Notes: generated by a model not told the origin, from the sequence alone. Counted from the stretch's first letter, positions 47,436-58,212 are shown. The stretch: 64,000 nt of DNA from Bathymodiolus brooksi (GCA_963680875.1 OY804585.1:30866186-30930185), one strand, 5' to 3'. Program-made: numbers and translations.

Positions 47436-47780
47436 AACGCTCGGCTACAAGTAATGATTACAACAAACAGACTAGTTAGTCAGAACCTTGTTCACAATGG
47501 TTTTAAGTTTCAAGGTAAGAACAGCCGGGGAGATAGAGTATACTGGAAATGTTCCACCAGCAACTGTCCAGCAACTTTATAGGCCCACATCAATTTGCCA
47601 ACTAAAGTTGCAGGAGGAATGCGGGTCCGAAGAGAAAATACAGAGAGATTGATCACAGACTTAAAGAACTTAAACAGAGACTACACAGCTAAGAAATCTC
47701 AACAGTTCAATTTACCTACACAGCCAAGAAATCTCAACAGTCCAATTTACCTACATAGCTTTGTATCTTTTGCATTTTGA
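47436..47780 (+). pseudogene. FLYWCH zinc-finger fragment with stop codon
   Basis: It reads LVHNGFKFQGKNSRGDRVYW then KCSTSNCPATL, a stop (TAG at 47579), then AHINLPTKVAGG. The pattern G-F-x-F, YW-x-C, C-x-A matches FLYWCH domains; the final His pair is unclear. It is preceded by TTCTCAG, a possible acceptor, and an ATG at 47430. Inactive as it stands. Likely part of the surrounding transposon. Confidence 0.65.
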
Positions 47781-49018
47781 CTAAGAACATTTTGCGAAAT
47801 GAATATTCATGTAATATTTATGTAGTACTTAATGTTAAAATTAAGCTTTGAATGAAATACTAGTATGTGAAATTGTGTTTGGAATCATATTTGTTTATTA
47901 TTTCATTTAATTTATAAATTAAACAATAATTTGTCTGGATGCTGAAATATGAATGTATTGTTGGATTAGAATAAAAATTATGAATTACTATATTTTAGTT
48001 CTCTATTCCCTAGGCAATCTAGACACACACAAGTTTACCTTAAGTTAATTAGTTATTGTTTATCACCCTAATCCAAATGTTTGCACATTGTTTATACAAT
48101 AATTCCAGCTATTCCCACTTGAAATTTTAGATTTCTTTAATGAATTTTCAAAAAGTGGGATTAGGTGAAATGAACCAAATAAACATAAACTGACACAATA
48201 AATATCAAGGCCATCTGTGTTTACATATTTTTGTTTACAACTTTTGTCCTACTCACCTCTTCCTGACCTATTCTGGATGTGACCCAATTATCGATCATGT
48301 TGTGAATTATTAAGTTGCAATTTATCACAAAAATACATTAAAAAATAAGCTTAGAGCCAAAAATACAACAGTTGTTTACAACTTTTTGTCATAGTCACCT
48401 CTTCCCGACCTATTATGGACGTGACCTAGTGATCAGAGACATACGTTTTGTATAATTATATCTCAGCAGGGATGGATCTTGTAAATCTTTTCTGTATGCA
48501 AACTTTAATAATAAAAAAATAAATTATAAAACAAACAAACATATGTCTTAAATTGTATTTTATTGCACTTTTTATACTTAAGCATTTCTGTATTCGTTCA
48601 AATACTATGTTTTTTACGTAGGCTCATCGGCATAGGTGACCTTTGCCGATTCTGGGTTTAGGCCCAAAATGGTTTTATTGCTCCCAACACTTTTAAATTA
48701 TTTGGTTTTCCAATCTTTCGATTTTGAGCGTACCTGATGAAGGTTATTTTGAGCGTACCTGATGAAGGTTATCCCAGAAACGCGTCGTGCGCACTAAATT
48801 AGATATCTACTTTATTATTTCTAACTATTTTAGTGTCGACGATATTTAAAGTAGAATGAAGCAAGCAAGCAACATTCCCCGATATTTACACTATACATGT
48901 TATGGTAATCTCGTCATTTTAAACGTTTTGCTCTACAATAAAAGAATTTTGTCCCGCGCAGGATATTTATTGGACTCGATCGCAAATTCGTGCAATACAA
49001 TAATCTATGTACTTGGGG

Positions 49019-49326
49019 ACAATTAATATTCACCAATATTCACACCCTATGATATTCCACTTAATTTATGTGCGAAATAAAAATAATTTATTTATTTATT
49101 TATTCAAATTGCATATTACACCCAAGCAATTACAATTAAAAACCATGCAAACATACAAAAAAAAAACAAACAAAAAACACAAACATAATATATATGTAAA
49201 TGTAGGAGAAATCTTTGACCGGCGCGGACCCTATCGTCTCAAGTCTAGTGATTGTTTTATGAAAGTGCAAACAACCGATAAAAGATCTGAAGTTGGATTG
49301 AGTATGTAATCAAGTTTATTCATGGG
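49019..49326. other. Start of unit 2-only insertion
   Basis: It interrupts the duplication at TACTTGGGGA (33457 in unit 1). A/T-rich with TTTATTTATTTATT. No gene. Confidence 0.5.
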
Positions 49327-49818
49327 TGACGATTGAGTATGTAATCAAGTTTATTCATGGGTGACGATTGAGTATGTAATCAAGTTTATTCATGGGCGAC
49401 GATTGAGTATGTAATCAAGTTTATTCATGGGTGACGATTGTGTATGTAATCAAGTTTATTCATGGGTGACGATTGAGTATGTAATCAAGTTTATTCATGG
49501 GTGACGATTGAGTATTTAATCAAGTTTATTCATTGGTGACGATTGAGTATGTAATCAAGTTTATTCATGGTTGACGATTGAGTATGTAATCAAGTTTATT
49601 CATGGGTGACGATTGAGTATGTAATCAAGTTTATTCGTGGGTGACGATTGAGTATGTACTCAAGTTTATTCGTGGGTGACGATTGAGTATGTAATCAAGT
49701 TTATTCATGGGTGACGATTGAGTATGTAATCAAGTTTATTCATGGGTGACGATTGAGTATGTAATCAAGTTTATTCATGGGTGACGATTGAGTATGTAAT
49801 CAAGTTTATTCATGGGTG
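49327..49818. repeat. 35-bp minisatellite at the end of a LINE frame
   Basis: About 14 copies of GATTGAGTATGTAATCAAGT plus TTATTCATGGGTGAC. On the minus strand the first unit codes for the last residues of the adjoining LINE frame (MNKLDYILNRHP), so the unit may come from the LINE. A 35-bp period shifts frame in each copy. Confidence 0.9.
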
Positions 49819-50467
49819 ACATATTAGTAAAAGAAGGACAATTATTTTCAATAGTACCTATTAGTAAATTTCTTGGTTGCTGGTTGAGTTGTCTATTTTT
49901 AAAAAAAAAATCCTGTATCAAATACTCTTCCAAAACAATATCATGTTTTATTTTATTATACAAATAAAGTTTTGAATTATCTGTTAATTTTGAAAGTTTG
50001 TTTTTAGTTTTCTGAATGTAATTATTATGGACAGCCTTTTTAAATTCTTTTTTGAATTGAACTTTTATCTTATGGAAACACTTATCCATATTAGAAAAAT
50101 CTTCAGCATCCAAATCAAATTCTTGAAAGACATGTAATGCCAAAGTATACCATGTGTAGAAGCCATCATCATGTAAGGATTTATTAATATTAAGGGATTC
50201 TTTAATTAATGGGTTTATATTATTAGCATTTACTCGTACAAAATACATCATAACTTGAGTTTTAATAAAGGAAGCAATAGGGAGTCGCCCCAACTCTGAT
50301 AATGTCGAAATGTTACATGCAGTTTTCTTAAGGCCTAAAACTGTTTTACAATATTTTGTATGTATTTGTTCATATGTTGATTTTTCCTGTAGGACTAAAG
50401 TATCACAAAAAGTATTATTTCTGGTTGCTCGAAGCATGGCTCTATATAATGAGAGGTATTCGTCCAT
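49775..50467 (-). pseudogene. Non-LTR retrotransposon ORF, C-terminal part
   Basis: A 230-residue minus-strand frame: YRAMLRATRNNTF, then KYCKTVLGLKKTACNIST, then ELGRLPI..IKTQVMMYFVRV. The (C)K-x-(I/V)LGL-KK-x-x-x-N and ELGR-x-PL pattern is a familiar segment after the reverse transcriptase in invertebrate LINEs. Its N-terminal reverse transcriptase is missing, and its C-terminus runs into the minisatellite. Unit 2-only, so inserted after the duplication or lost from unit 1. Confidence 0.7.
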
Positions 50468-51002
50468 ATACCATATACCTACGGATAGGGATTAATATAA
50501 GTTCTTGTAACTTGTTTCCCAATCCTATTAATTACTTCTTATTATGTAATGTATATAGCTGAATATTGTAATGTTATGTTGAATTAATTAATAAAATATG
50601 TTTAAACTATATACCATATTTCACAATTGTAGCTTAAAATAGAACGGATCAGCGTGTCAAAGAGTTTACATGAGAGGTTGACAGGTAGTTGTTCAAAATT
50701 TTAAATAATGTTATTTAAAATATTCATTCCAAAAAATATAGTAAATATATAATAAACCACTGATAAAAAATTGTGCATGGACATTAATTATACTATTCGT
50801 GTTGTTGTCCTGAATAAATTCAAGCAATGAAAAAAGATTCGGACGAAAACATGTTTAATATTTTTCCATTTTTCCTAACAATTTCACAACTTAATTTGCT
50901 ATATTTTATTTAATCCGGCTAAAATGTTCATAAAATTAATGAATTAAATTACTTCAAAATAACTTACTGCAACTGATATTTTTGATCAACATATATTTTT
51001 TC

Positions 51003-51332
51003 TAATCTGACATCATTAGTAATTCTCATCACCGCGATAGCTTGGGTGAAAGAACCATCAAAGACATCGACAGCTTACTATTGTCAATATGAATTAATTA
51101 ACGAGTTACCAAATTAAGACATAAAATCTTAATTAATTACCCAAATTTACAAACATTAAACTTTGATTAAAATGGCTTTATCCAATTAGTGTTGCTCAAA
51201 TATGTAATTAACACAGAAAATAATAGTTGATAATTGCTAATTATTGAAATGAATGAATGAAAACAACATAGAAGCCATTTTTGTGTTTTGATAGTAAAAT
51301 GCTATGAGTTGTGAGTGTTCATAACGAGTAGG
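51003..51332 (+). promoter_or_regulatory. Conserved upstream block of gene A2
   Basis: Counterpart of 33765-34092 with few differences. It contains the TAACGAGTTA element (51099-51108) and several TTAATTAA-type sites that homeodomain proteins could bind, so self-regulation is possible. Confidence 0.5.
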
Positions 51333-51340
51333 TATATAAA
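51333..51340 (+). promoter_or_regulatory. TATA box of A2
   Basis: TATATAAA, 97 bases before the ATG, with an initiator-like TTCACTCATTCTCATTC about 25-30 bases on. Confidence 0.65.
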
Positions 51341-51429
51341 CTTTCCACTGACAACGTTCACTCATTCTCATTCTGTCATTAGAAAAGTGAAATTCAAAAA
51401 ATTGACCAAAGATTAGAAAATCAGTAACC

Positions 51430-52224
51430 ATGGTGATCGATATTGTACAGAAGCCTGTCAAAATGTCATTCAGTGTTGTTGATCTTGCCAAAAGTAGTCG
51501 CGAGACAAGTTCCAAGCAGAACGACGCCATAGTCTACAACTACGACCAGAGTATATCCAGCGAGAACACTAAGAAGGAAAATACACCAGTAAAAATGTCG
51601 ACGTTGATTCCATCGATGACAAGCACTCCACTCTCTCAACAGAACAAGGAAGATCAGTTAAAAAGAAAACGTGAGATCGATTCAATTTACTCAGAAGAGA
51701 GCAGCTTTGACTCATCTGACTCATTAAATTCAGACAACGTAGTGGTAGACGATGACCAACCCAAGAAGAAAGCGAGATGCATCTTTACAAGTGTTCAAGT
51801 TTCAGAACTGGAGAAACGGTACAACTACAATAAGTATCTGCCGATAGAAGAACGTCCCGTACTCGCCGAACAACTCGGTCTCAGTCAGCTTCAAGTAAAG
51901 ACATGGTTTCAGAACCGTCGCATGAAGGTAAAACGTCAACATAAAAACACAAATCAGAAGATGTCTTATCATAATGGAGCTGTCGACATTTCTGTTGCCA
52001 TGGGAATGCCATACTCATCTGTTCCAGTGAACGGATGTCAACCAACTGAACTACCCGGATACACCAGTCACCATCAGTACACAGGATCACCTAGTATTCA
52101 GATGATTGCTCAACTATCGTATATGTATGGGTATGGACTGGTCTCACCCATTACATATCCAGGATACCAGTCGCAGTTTTACAACGGACTTTCACCACAG
52201 CCTTCTAAACATTATAGAGTGTAA
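51430..52224 (+). CDS. Homeobox gene A2, intact, intronless, 264 residues
   Basis: A homeodomain transcription factor, expected nuclear and DNA-binding. Homeodomain at residues 112-171: Phe119 (position 8), Leu127 (16), Trp159 (48), Phe160, Gln161 (50), Asn162 (51), Arg164 (53); the third helix reads VKTWFQNRRMKVKRQ. Gln50 predicts TAAT-type sites. Near the N-terminus, FSVVDLAKSS (residues 14-23) resembles the repressor-type motif near the start of Vent-like proteins. The C-terminal tail is rich in Tyr, Pro and Gly. The ATG has a strong context (ACCATGG) and a TATA box upstream. It is the only undamaged homeobox gene here. ANTP/NK-type, Ventx- or Not-like is my best guess; no orthology is claimed. 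Confidence 0.9.
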   Translation: MVIDIVQKPVKMSFSVVDLAKSSRETSSKQNDAIVYNYDQSISSENTKKENTPVKMSTLIPSMTSTPLSQQNKEDQLKRKREIDSIYSEESSFDSSDSLNSDNVVVDDDQPKKKARCIFTSVQVSELEKRYNYNKYLPIEERPVLAEQLGLSQLQVKTWFQNRRMKVKRQHKNTNQKMSYHNGAVDISVAMGMPYSSVPVNGCQPTELPGYTSHHQYTGSPSIQMIAQLSYMYGYGLVSPITYPGYQSQFYNGLSPQPSKHYRV

Positions 52225-52433
52225 TGTGTTATTGTTGTGAACTCGTTGTGGACTCTATTGTTTGTTAAGTTTGTTGTTTTAATTTATTCGTGTTATGTTC
52301 ATTATTGAAATATTTAAGTACAAAATTAAAGAGGTAAATCTATGTTTTTGTCATTTTTTATTTGTACAAAACTAGACCATCAACCTACTTCAGAGACCAT
52401 GTCAATGCATCCAACCAGATTAGTAAAGGGGGG
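52225..52433. other. 3' flank of A2
   Basis: Counterpart of the A1 flank. No canonical AATAAA close to the stop. Confidence 0.4.
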
Positions 52434-52545
52434 TTATGGTGTTAAACGCCAGTTTCAACAATATTTCAGCTATACCATGGCGGGCCGTTTGTATTGGTGG
52501 AGGAAACTGGAATACACGGAGAAAACCACCGATTAGTAAAGAATT
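52434..52545 (-). mobile_element. S1 SINE fragment
   Basis: TTATGGTGTTAAACGCCAGT, TATACCATGGCGGGCCGTTT, GGTGGAGGAAACTGGAATAC. The head is missing. Confidence 0.75.
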
Positions 52546-52789
52546 TGTACTACAACTAAAACTATACTATATTAAGGATGAGTTTTGTCGCTGGTGTACA
52601 CATGAGTATTCTGTACTTCTACTTATTTGTAACAAGTTCTAAGTTTTCTTATGCCAAATAAACACCCCTCGCTCCACTTGCAACAACTCATATTAAAACA
52701 TTTACCATTGATTGATTGATGTTTAACACCAACATTAGCAGTATTTCTATATCGTGGTATTTACTATTTAATTATAAGTCTAATATGAA

Positions 52790-52980
52790 AAGTAAATTCG
52801 ACAAATGGTCAAACAATTCCACCAATATCAACAAAACCAATAATGACATCTCACCTAAAATCATTGAACACAGAAGACCACAACATATGAAGTTGGAAAT
52901 ACAGGTCCCCTCTTGGGACAGGGACAAACATATGGCGGGTTTAAACTGGTAAATGGTATCAAAATTCTCCCTCTTGAAAA
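52790..52980 (-). repeat. LINE-tail-like dispersed repeat
   Basis: CCTCTTGGGACAGGGACAAA, then TATGGCGGGTTTAAACTGGT. Counterpart of 36380-36560 and related to 63805-63975. Confidence 0.6.
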
Positions 52981-53082
52981 CTTCTCCAACGGCTATCTAG
53001 ATATAAACAAACCATAGAGAAAAGATGTACATATTCTCTTCTACTCAAAAAGATCACACATTATCACCAAAATAACGACAAC

Positions 53083-55122
53083 ATAAACATGGAGAGTACA
53101 ATAGCTGGGTCAATGAATGACAACATAAACATGGAGAGTACAATAGCTGGGTCAATGAATGACAACATAAACATGGAGAGTACAATAGCTGGGTCAATGA
53201 ATGACAACATAAACATGGAGAGTACAATAGCTGGGTCAATGAATGACAACATAAACATGGACAGTACAATAGCTGGGTCAATGAATGACAACATAAACAT
53301 GGAGAGTACAATAGCTGGGTCAATGAATGACAACATAAACATGGAGAGTACAATAGCTGGGTCAATGAATGACAACATAAACATGGAGAGTACAATAGCT
53401 GGGTCAATGAATGACAACATAAACATGGAGAGTACAATAGCTGGGTCAATGAATGACAACATAAACATGGAGAGTACAATAGCTGGGTCAATGAATGACA
53501 GCATAAACATGGAGAGTACAATAGCTGGGTCAATGAATGACAGCATAAACATGGAGAGTACAATAGCTGGGTCAATGAATGACAACATAAACATGGAGAG
53601 TACAATAGCTGGGTCAATGAATGACAACATAAACATGGAGAGTACAATAGCTGGGTCAATGAATGACAACATAAACATGGAGAGTACAATAGCTGGGTCA
53701 ATGAATGACAACATAAACATGGAGAGTACAATAGCTGGGTCAATGAATGACAACATAAACATGGAGAGTACAATAGCTGGGTCAATGCATGACAACATAA
53801 ACATGGAGAGTACAATAGCTGGGTCAATGAATGACAACATAAACATGGACAGTACAATAGCTGGGTCAATGAATGACAACATAAACATGGAGAGTACAAT
53901 AGCTGGGTCAATGAATGACAACATAAACATGGAGAGTACAATAGCTGGGTCAATGAATGACAACATAAACATGGGGGGTACAATAGCTGGGTCAATGAAT
54001 GACAACATAAACATGGAGAGTACAATAGCTGGGTCAATGAATGACAACATAAACATGGAGAGTACAATAGCTGGGTCAATGAATGACAACATAAACATGG
54101 AGAGTACAATGAATGACAATATAAACATGGAGAGTACAATGAATGACAACATAAACATGGAGAGTACAATAGCTGGGTCAATGAATGACAACATAAACAT
54201 GGAGAGTACAATGAATGACAACATAAACATGGAGAGTACAATGAATGACAACATAAACATGGAGAGTACAATGAATGACAACATAAACATGGAGAGTACA
54301 ATAGCTGGGTCAATGAATGACAACATAAACATGGAGAGTACAATAGCTGGGTCAATGAATGACAACATAAACATGGAGAGTACAATAGCTGGGTCAATGC
54401 ATGACAACATAAACATGGAGAGTACAATAGCTGGGTCAATGAATGACAACATAAACATGGAGAGTACAATAGCTGGGTCAATGAATGACAACATAAACAT
54501 GGAGAGTACAATAGCTGGGTCAATGAATGACAACATAAACATGGAGAGTACAATAGCTGGGTCAATGAATGACAACATAAACATGGAGAGTACAATAGCT
54601 GGGTCAATGCATGACAACATAAACATGGAGAGTACAATAGCTGGGTCAGTGAATGACAACATAAACATGGAGAGTACAATAGCTGGGTCAGTGAATGACA
54701 ACATAAACATGGAGAGTACAATAGCTGGGTCAGTGAATGACAACATAAACATGGAGAGTACAATAGCTGGGTCAATGAATGACAACATAAACATGGAGAG
54801 TACAATAGCTGGGTCAATGAATGACAAGATAAACATGGAGAGTACAATAGCTGGGTCAGTGAATGACAACATAAACATGGGGAGTTCAATAGCTGGGTCA
54901 ATGAATGACAACATAAACATGGAGAGTACAATAGCTGGGTCAATGAATGACAACATAAACATGGAGAGTACAATAGCTGGGTCAATGAATGACAAGATAA
55001 ACATGGAGAGTACAATAGCTGGGTCAGTGAATGACAACATAAACATGGGGAGTACAATAGCTGGGTCAATGAATGACAACATAACCATGGAGAGTACAAT
55101 AGCTGGGTCAATGAATACTTTT
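53083..55122. repeat. 42-bp minisatellite, about 48 units (inverted family of 4.3 kb)
   Basis: Unit GACAACATAAACATGGAGAG plus TACAATAGCTGGGTCAATGA plus AT. Several units near 54.10-54.30 kb lack 12 bases (30-bp units). Open frames of up to 685 codons on both strands reflect a stop-free period divisible by 3; none has a promoter, domain or signal peptide. It occupies the place of the S2 SINE of unit 1 (36572-36905). Confidence 0.95.
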
Positions 55123-55595
55123 AGTTAACAAAGTACAAGCTAGGAAGATAACATCGATTGGTTAGAGACCATTACTATTAGGACAAAAATGTATTAATTT
55201 AAGTTGTGTTAAATGATTCAAAGATTAATTAATCGATCTTTCGATTAGGCTAACTTCATTACAAGAATTAAAGCAGGAAGTTAAAATGGCTCCATAAATC
55301 TATCCTTGCAAATTTGCACTTCTTTTAGTACAGGACAAAGTAATCAACTGACACAAGGAGATTGTACATAGACGAGTTAATTGTGTTTATAAATGACATA
55401 CTCAATTCACGAAACAGCACCTATTGAACAATAGTTTAAGTGGTCGTCGATGTCTGTTGCAAAGGAACATTTTCTCACACAACAATAACTTCCTTATTCC
55501 ATTCTAGAAATCAAAGCTCGTTTATATGCCAGTACATTTCATCTTCTTTGGATTTATTGTCTATAAGTAAGTCCTCGTCACGAATGTAACTGATC
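55123..55595. other. Intergenic DNA shared with unit 1
   Basis: Matches 36.91-37.2 and 37.84-37.91 kb. No gene. Confidence 0.5.
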
Positions 55596-55829
55596 AGGGC
55601 CGCAGCCAGGTTTTCTGAAAGGGGGTGTACAACTAAAAGGCGAGAGCCCTGGGGGACGAAGTCCCCCGGAAGCTCTGCGGTTTTAGCATTTTACAAACAG
55701 TATAATCAAAGGAAAAAATTGATCAAAATGCAAGATTTTTTTTATCTTTTTTGATGTAGTACTTAGATTTACAATTTTAAGTGTGTTATCTATTGAATGT
55801 CACTTTTTGATGGGAATATAATGCTCTCC

Positions 55830-56555
55830 AATACAGTTATTTCGAATCATGTCAATTCCGACCACGTTCCGTCTTTTTCTTGTCTTGACGTCTGAACAAA
55901 TCCAAACTCCGGACAGTTTTCGTATCCGCTACCGAACATGGTTCATCCGCTGGATACTAGTGGAGAGAAGTGTGCGGACCGGAGCTGGTAACTGTCCGGA
56001 GTTTGGAACAAATCGGCAGGCGACTTCCGGTGTTTATGCTATTACTGTGACAACGTCAGCATATCATAGTCGTAGATGCGGTAGATTATAAGTAATTGTA
56101 ATATGGAGACGCCAAGGAAACCACTGAATAAATACTGGTGTTCGGTACCCCACTATCTGTCTGATATCAGAAATATATACATAAAGGCAGATCGTTTTCC
56201 TTTGATCACAGGCGCTTGTGTAAAGTCAGACTCTACACAAGCGCCTGTGCTTTGATGATGTCTACAGCCGCAAATAAAGAAAGAAAACAAATTTAATTTT
56301 AAAGAAGTATTTGTCTCTGCATTGAAGTCTTTGATACAAATAAAATTATTTAATTGATATCTGTCTTTTACAGAAAATGTTAAGATTTTTTTAAGCTGAG
56401 GATCGAACGTTAAAACGGCACATATCGATTGGAGTTTTTGTTGTGTACATTTAAACCGGAAGTGCAGTGCCAGGAGATCCATCGAAATCACGTGATCTGG
56501 TGGACGAAAATAATTTTTTTTTGACGGAATGGAAATGATTCGAAACAACCGTATT
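55830..56555. mobile_element. Nested TIR element Y, inverted relative of element X
   Basis: Ends match TTGTTTCGAATCA (left with one change, right exact). The body matches element X (46121-47200) in reverse orientation: the GGACAGTTTTCGTATCCGCT block, TACCGAACATGG and GGTGTTCGGTACCCCACTAT. It lacks part of X. Confidence 0.75.
56207..56249. mobile_element. 43-bp micro-MITE with 7-bp target duplication
   Basis: CACAGGCGCTTGTGTA, an 11-base centre AAGTCAGACTC, then TACACAAGCGCCTGTG: two perfect 16-base arms. CTTTGAT flanks it at 56200-56206 and 56250-56256. The matching place in element X (about 46313-46325, minus strand) has a single CCTTTGATGATG, so it is a clean insertion. Its ends match the 276-bp hAT-like MITE at 38920 with one difference. 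Confidence 0.9.
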
Positions 56556-56865
56556 CCATTCTACGCGGATGTAGTGTTACAAATTCACTGATAATGTGTT
56601 CATAATCATGCCTGAAATCATAGTGAATATGCAAAAGAGGTTGTTTTTTTTTTTTTTTTTGAGAGGGGATGCACGTGCACCCAATGCATCCCCCTAGATA
56701 CGGCCTTGTTGATATACTAATCATTTGAACTTGGTCGCATGGGAAGAGTTCAAAATGTGTACCATTTGCGACTTTTAAATAAATTTAGTAAAAGTAGAAA
56801 ATGCCTTAAAATAAAAAAAAAATCCATTATTTTAGAAAACACTAAAAGTTGACAACAGGGGGTTA

Positions 56866-57135
56866 GGGATTGGGCTATCATGTTTAACGCCACTTTCAAC
56901 AATATTTCAGTTATATCGTGGAGGTCATTTTTAATGGTGGAGGAAACCGGAGTACCGGAGAAAACAATATAGACCTGTCACAAGTCACTGACAAACTTTA
57001 TCACATAATGTTGTATCGAGTACACCTCGCCTGAGCAGGATTCGAACTCACAACGTTAGTGGTATTATGCACTGATTGCATGCATGAAGGTAGTTGTAAA
57101 TCCAACTACCATACGATAACGGCAACGACAGCCCC
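56866..57135 (-). mobile_element. S1 SINE, full length
   Basis: GTTTAACGCCACTTTCAACA, GGAGGAAACCGGAGTACCGG, GCAGGATTCGAACTCACAAC (the reversed B box) and CAACTACCATACGATAAC (head). Unit 2-only. Confidence 0.85.
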
Positions 57136-57465
57136 TAAGTTGACAATAAATTCAGAGTGCTGTATATTCGTCATACTTTTTTGACATTTAAAATTAAAAA
57201 AATAACCAAACATAATCAACAACGCAGTGACAAATATATATAACGCTTTTAAATTCCTAGACATTAATGATGAATTTTGATTTTTACTTTGATTTCAACA
57301 TTTTAGAGGATAACTATAGCTTTTATATAGAAAGTATTCTTTGAGCAAATTGATAAGCAATAAAAAAAAAAAAAAACAGAAATAACGACTAGGTGACTCT
57401 CTGATTGTTGTTTAAGTGGGCAAAATTTTCAGTTATATCAAGGCGAGAACCAAAGACTTTTAAAT
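57136..57465. other. AT-rich DNA, nothing recognised
   Basis: No gene. A poly-A stretch lies at about 57361-57376. Confidence 0.4.
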
Positions 57466-57600
57466 GTGGTTTTTGTTGCTTCTTCGATAAGCACACATTA
57501 TTTTAGCAGTAAAAGCAAAGAGTGGCTGACTCGGAGTCAGGATATTTGTGTCCTTGAGGAACTACATAACTACATGCGGACTGCTGTTTCTGTCATAGTC
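57466..57600. mobile_element. S2 SINE fragment
   Basis: Counterpart of 38036-38165 (GTGGCTGACTCGGAGTCAGG). Continues at 57850 after an inserted S1. Confidence 0.65.
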
Positions 57601-57848
57601 CGGGTTAGGGTTATGGTGTTTAACGCCACTTTCGGCAATATTTCAGTGGCGGTCAGTTTTATTGGTGGAGGAAACCGGAGTACCCGGAGAAAACCACCGA
57701 CCTATCGCAAGTCACAGACAAACTTTATCACATAATGTTACAGATCACCTGAACGGGATTCGAACTCACAACGTTAGTGGTGATAGGCACTGATTGCATA
57801 GACAGACCCTAGTTAAAATCCAGCTGCCATACGATCATGACCACGACG
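57601..57848 (-). mobile_element. S1 SINE inserted in an S2 fragment
   Basis: Full S1 from GGGTTAGGGTTATGGTGTTT to CATACGATCATGACCACGAC and GGCCCC. AGTCCG occurs at both borders, a likely target duplication, and unit 1 has the uninterrupted sequence (near 38148). Confidence 0.85.
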
Positions 57849-58202
57849 GCCCCCGCAGTCAGAGTCCGTACTCGAAATATAACAACAACCCATATCCCAA
57901 GACAATAGTTTCCCGCTTGTCTATAAATTTATACACATTCTTAATATTTTCAAATCAATATGGTAAATGCTTAATGCAAAATATAATGTTTTACAAATTC
58001 AAAAATATATTTAAAATCAATTAAAAAAAAACATGTTTCAAACATAAAAAAACCAACAAATTATTGTACCATATTTTTCAATAATATCGAAAATATATTG
58101 ATAAAATCGATTATAGGGACATGACAAATCTATTACCATAAAATTTGTAAAATACCGCTAAAGAGACAATAGGCCTATCACATATAAAAACGACTTGCCA
58201 AT
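57849..58202. other. Intergenic DNA upstream of B2
   Basis: Counterpart of 38.15-38.68 and 40.40-40.43 kb, without the fold-back, hAT-like and pogo-like elements of unit 1. No gene. Confidence 0.5.
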
Positions 58203-58212
58203 TAACTCGTTA
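58203..58212. promoter_or_regulatory. Shared 10-base element upstream of B2
   Basis: TAACTCGTTA, the same as upstream of B1 and the reverse complement of the A1/A2 element. Confidence 0.4.

Larger units (their letters stand above)
45848..48165. mobile_element. 2.3-kb inverted-repeat element with FLYWCH remnant (MULE-like)
   Basis: Starts CCTAATCCCACTTTTTAAAA and ends with the complement AAAAAGTGGGATTAGG. The short block TTCCAGCTATTCCCACTT occurs near both ends. Flanks AAAATAAA and GAAATGAA could be a decayed target duplication. A FLYWCH-type segment lies inside (47436), and FLYWCH fingers accompany MULE transposases in animals. A second inverted-repeat element (46121-47200) is nested in it. 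Class is inference. Confidence 0.5.
55597..56706. mobile_element. TIR insertion, about 1.1 kb, carrying nested elements
   Basis: Ends CAGGGCCGCAGCCAGG and (inverted) CAAGGCCGTATCTAGG. Unit 1 at 37905-37915 (GCTGATATACTAATC) is the empty site, and TGAT is present at both borders here. End sequences look hAT-like, but an 8-bp duplication is not visible. It contains element Y and, inside that, a 43-bp micro-element: three levels of nesting. Confidence 0.75.

Noticed and set aside
53054..55128. Open frames of 674-685 codons on both strands
   Set aside because: They follow a 42-bp stop-free unit. Three frames on two strands are open at once, with no domain, signal or promoter.
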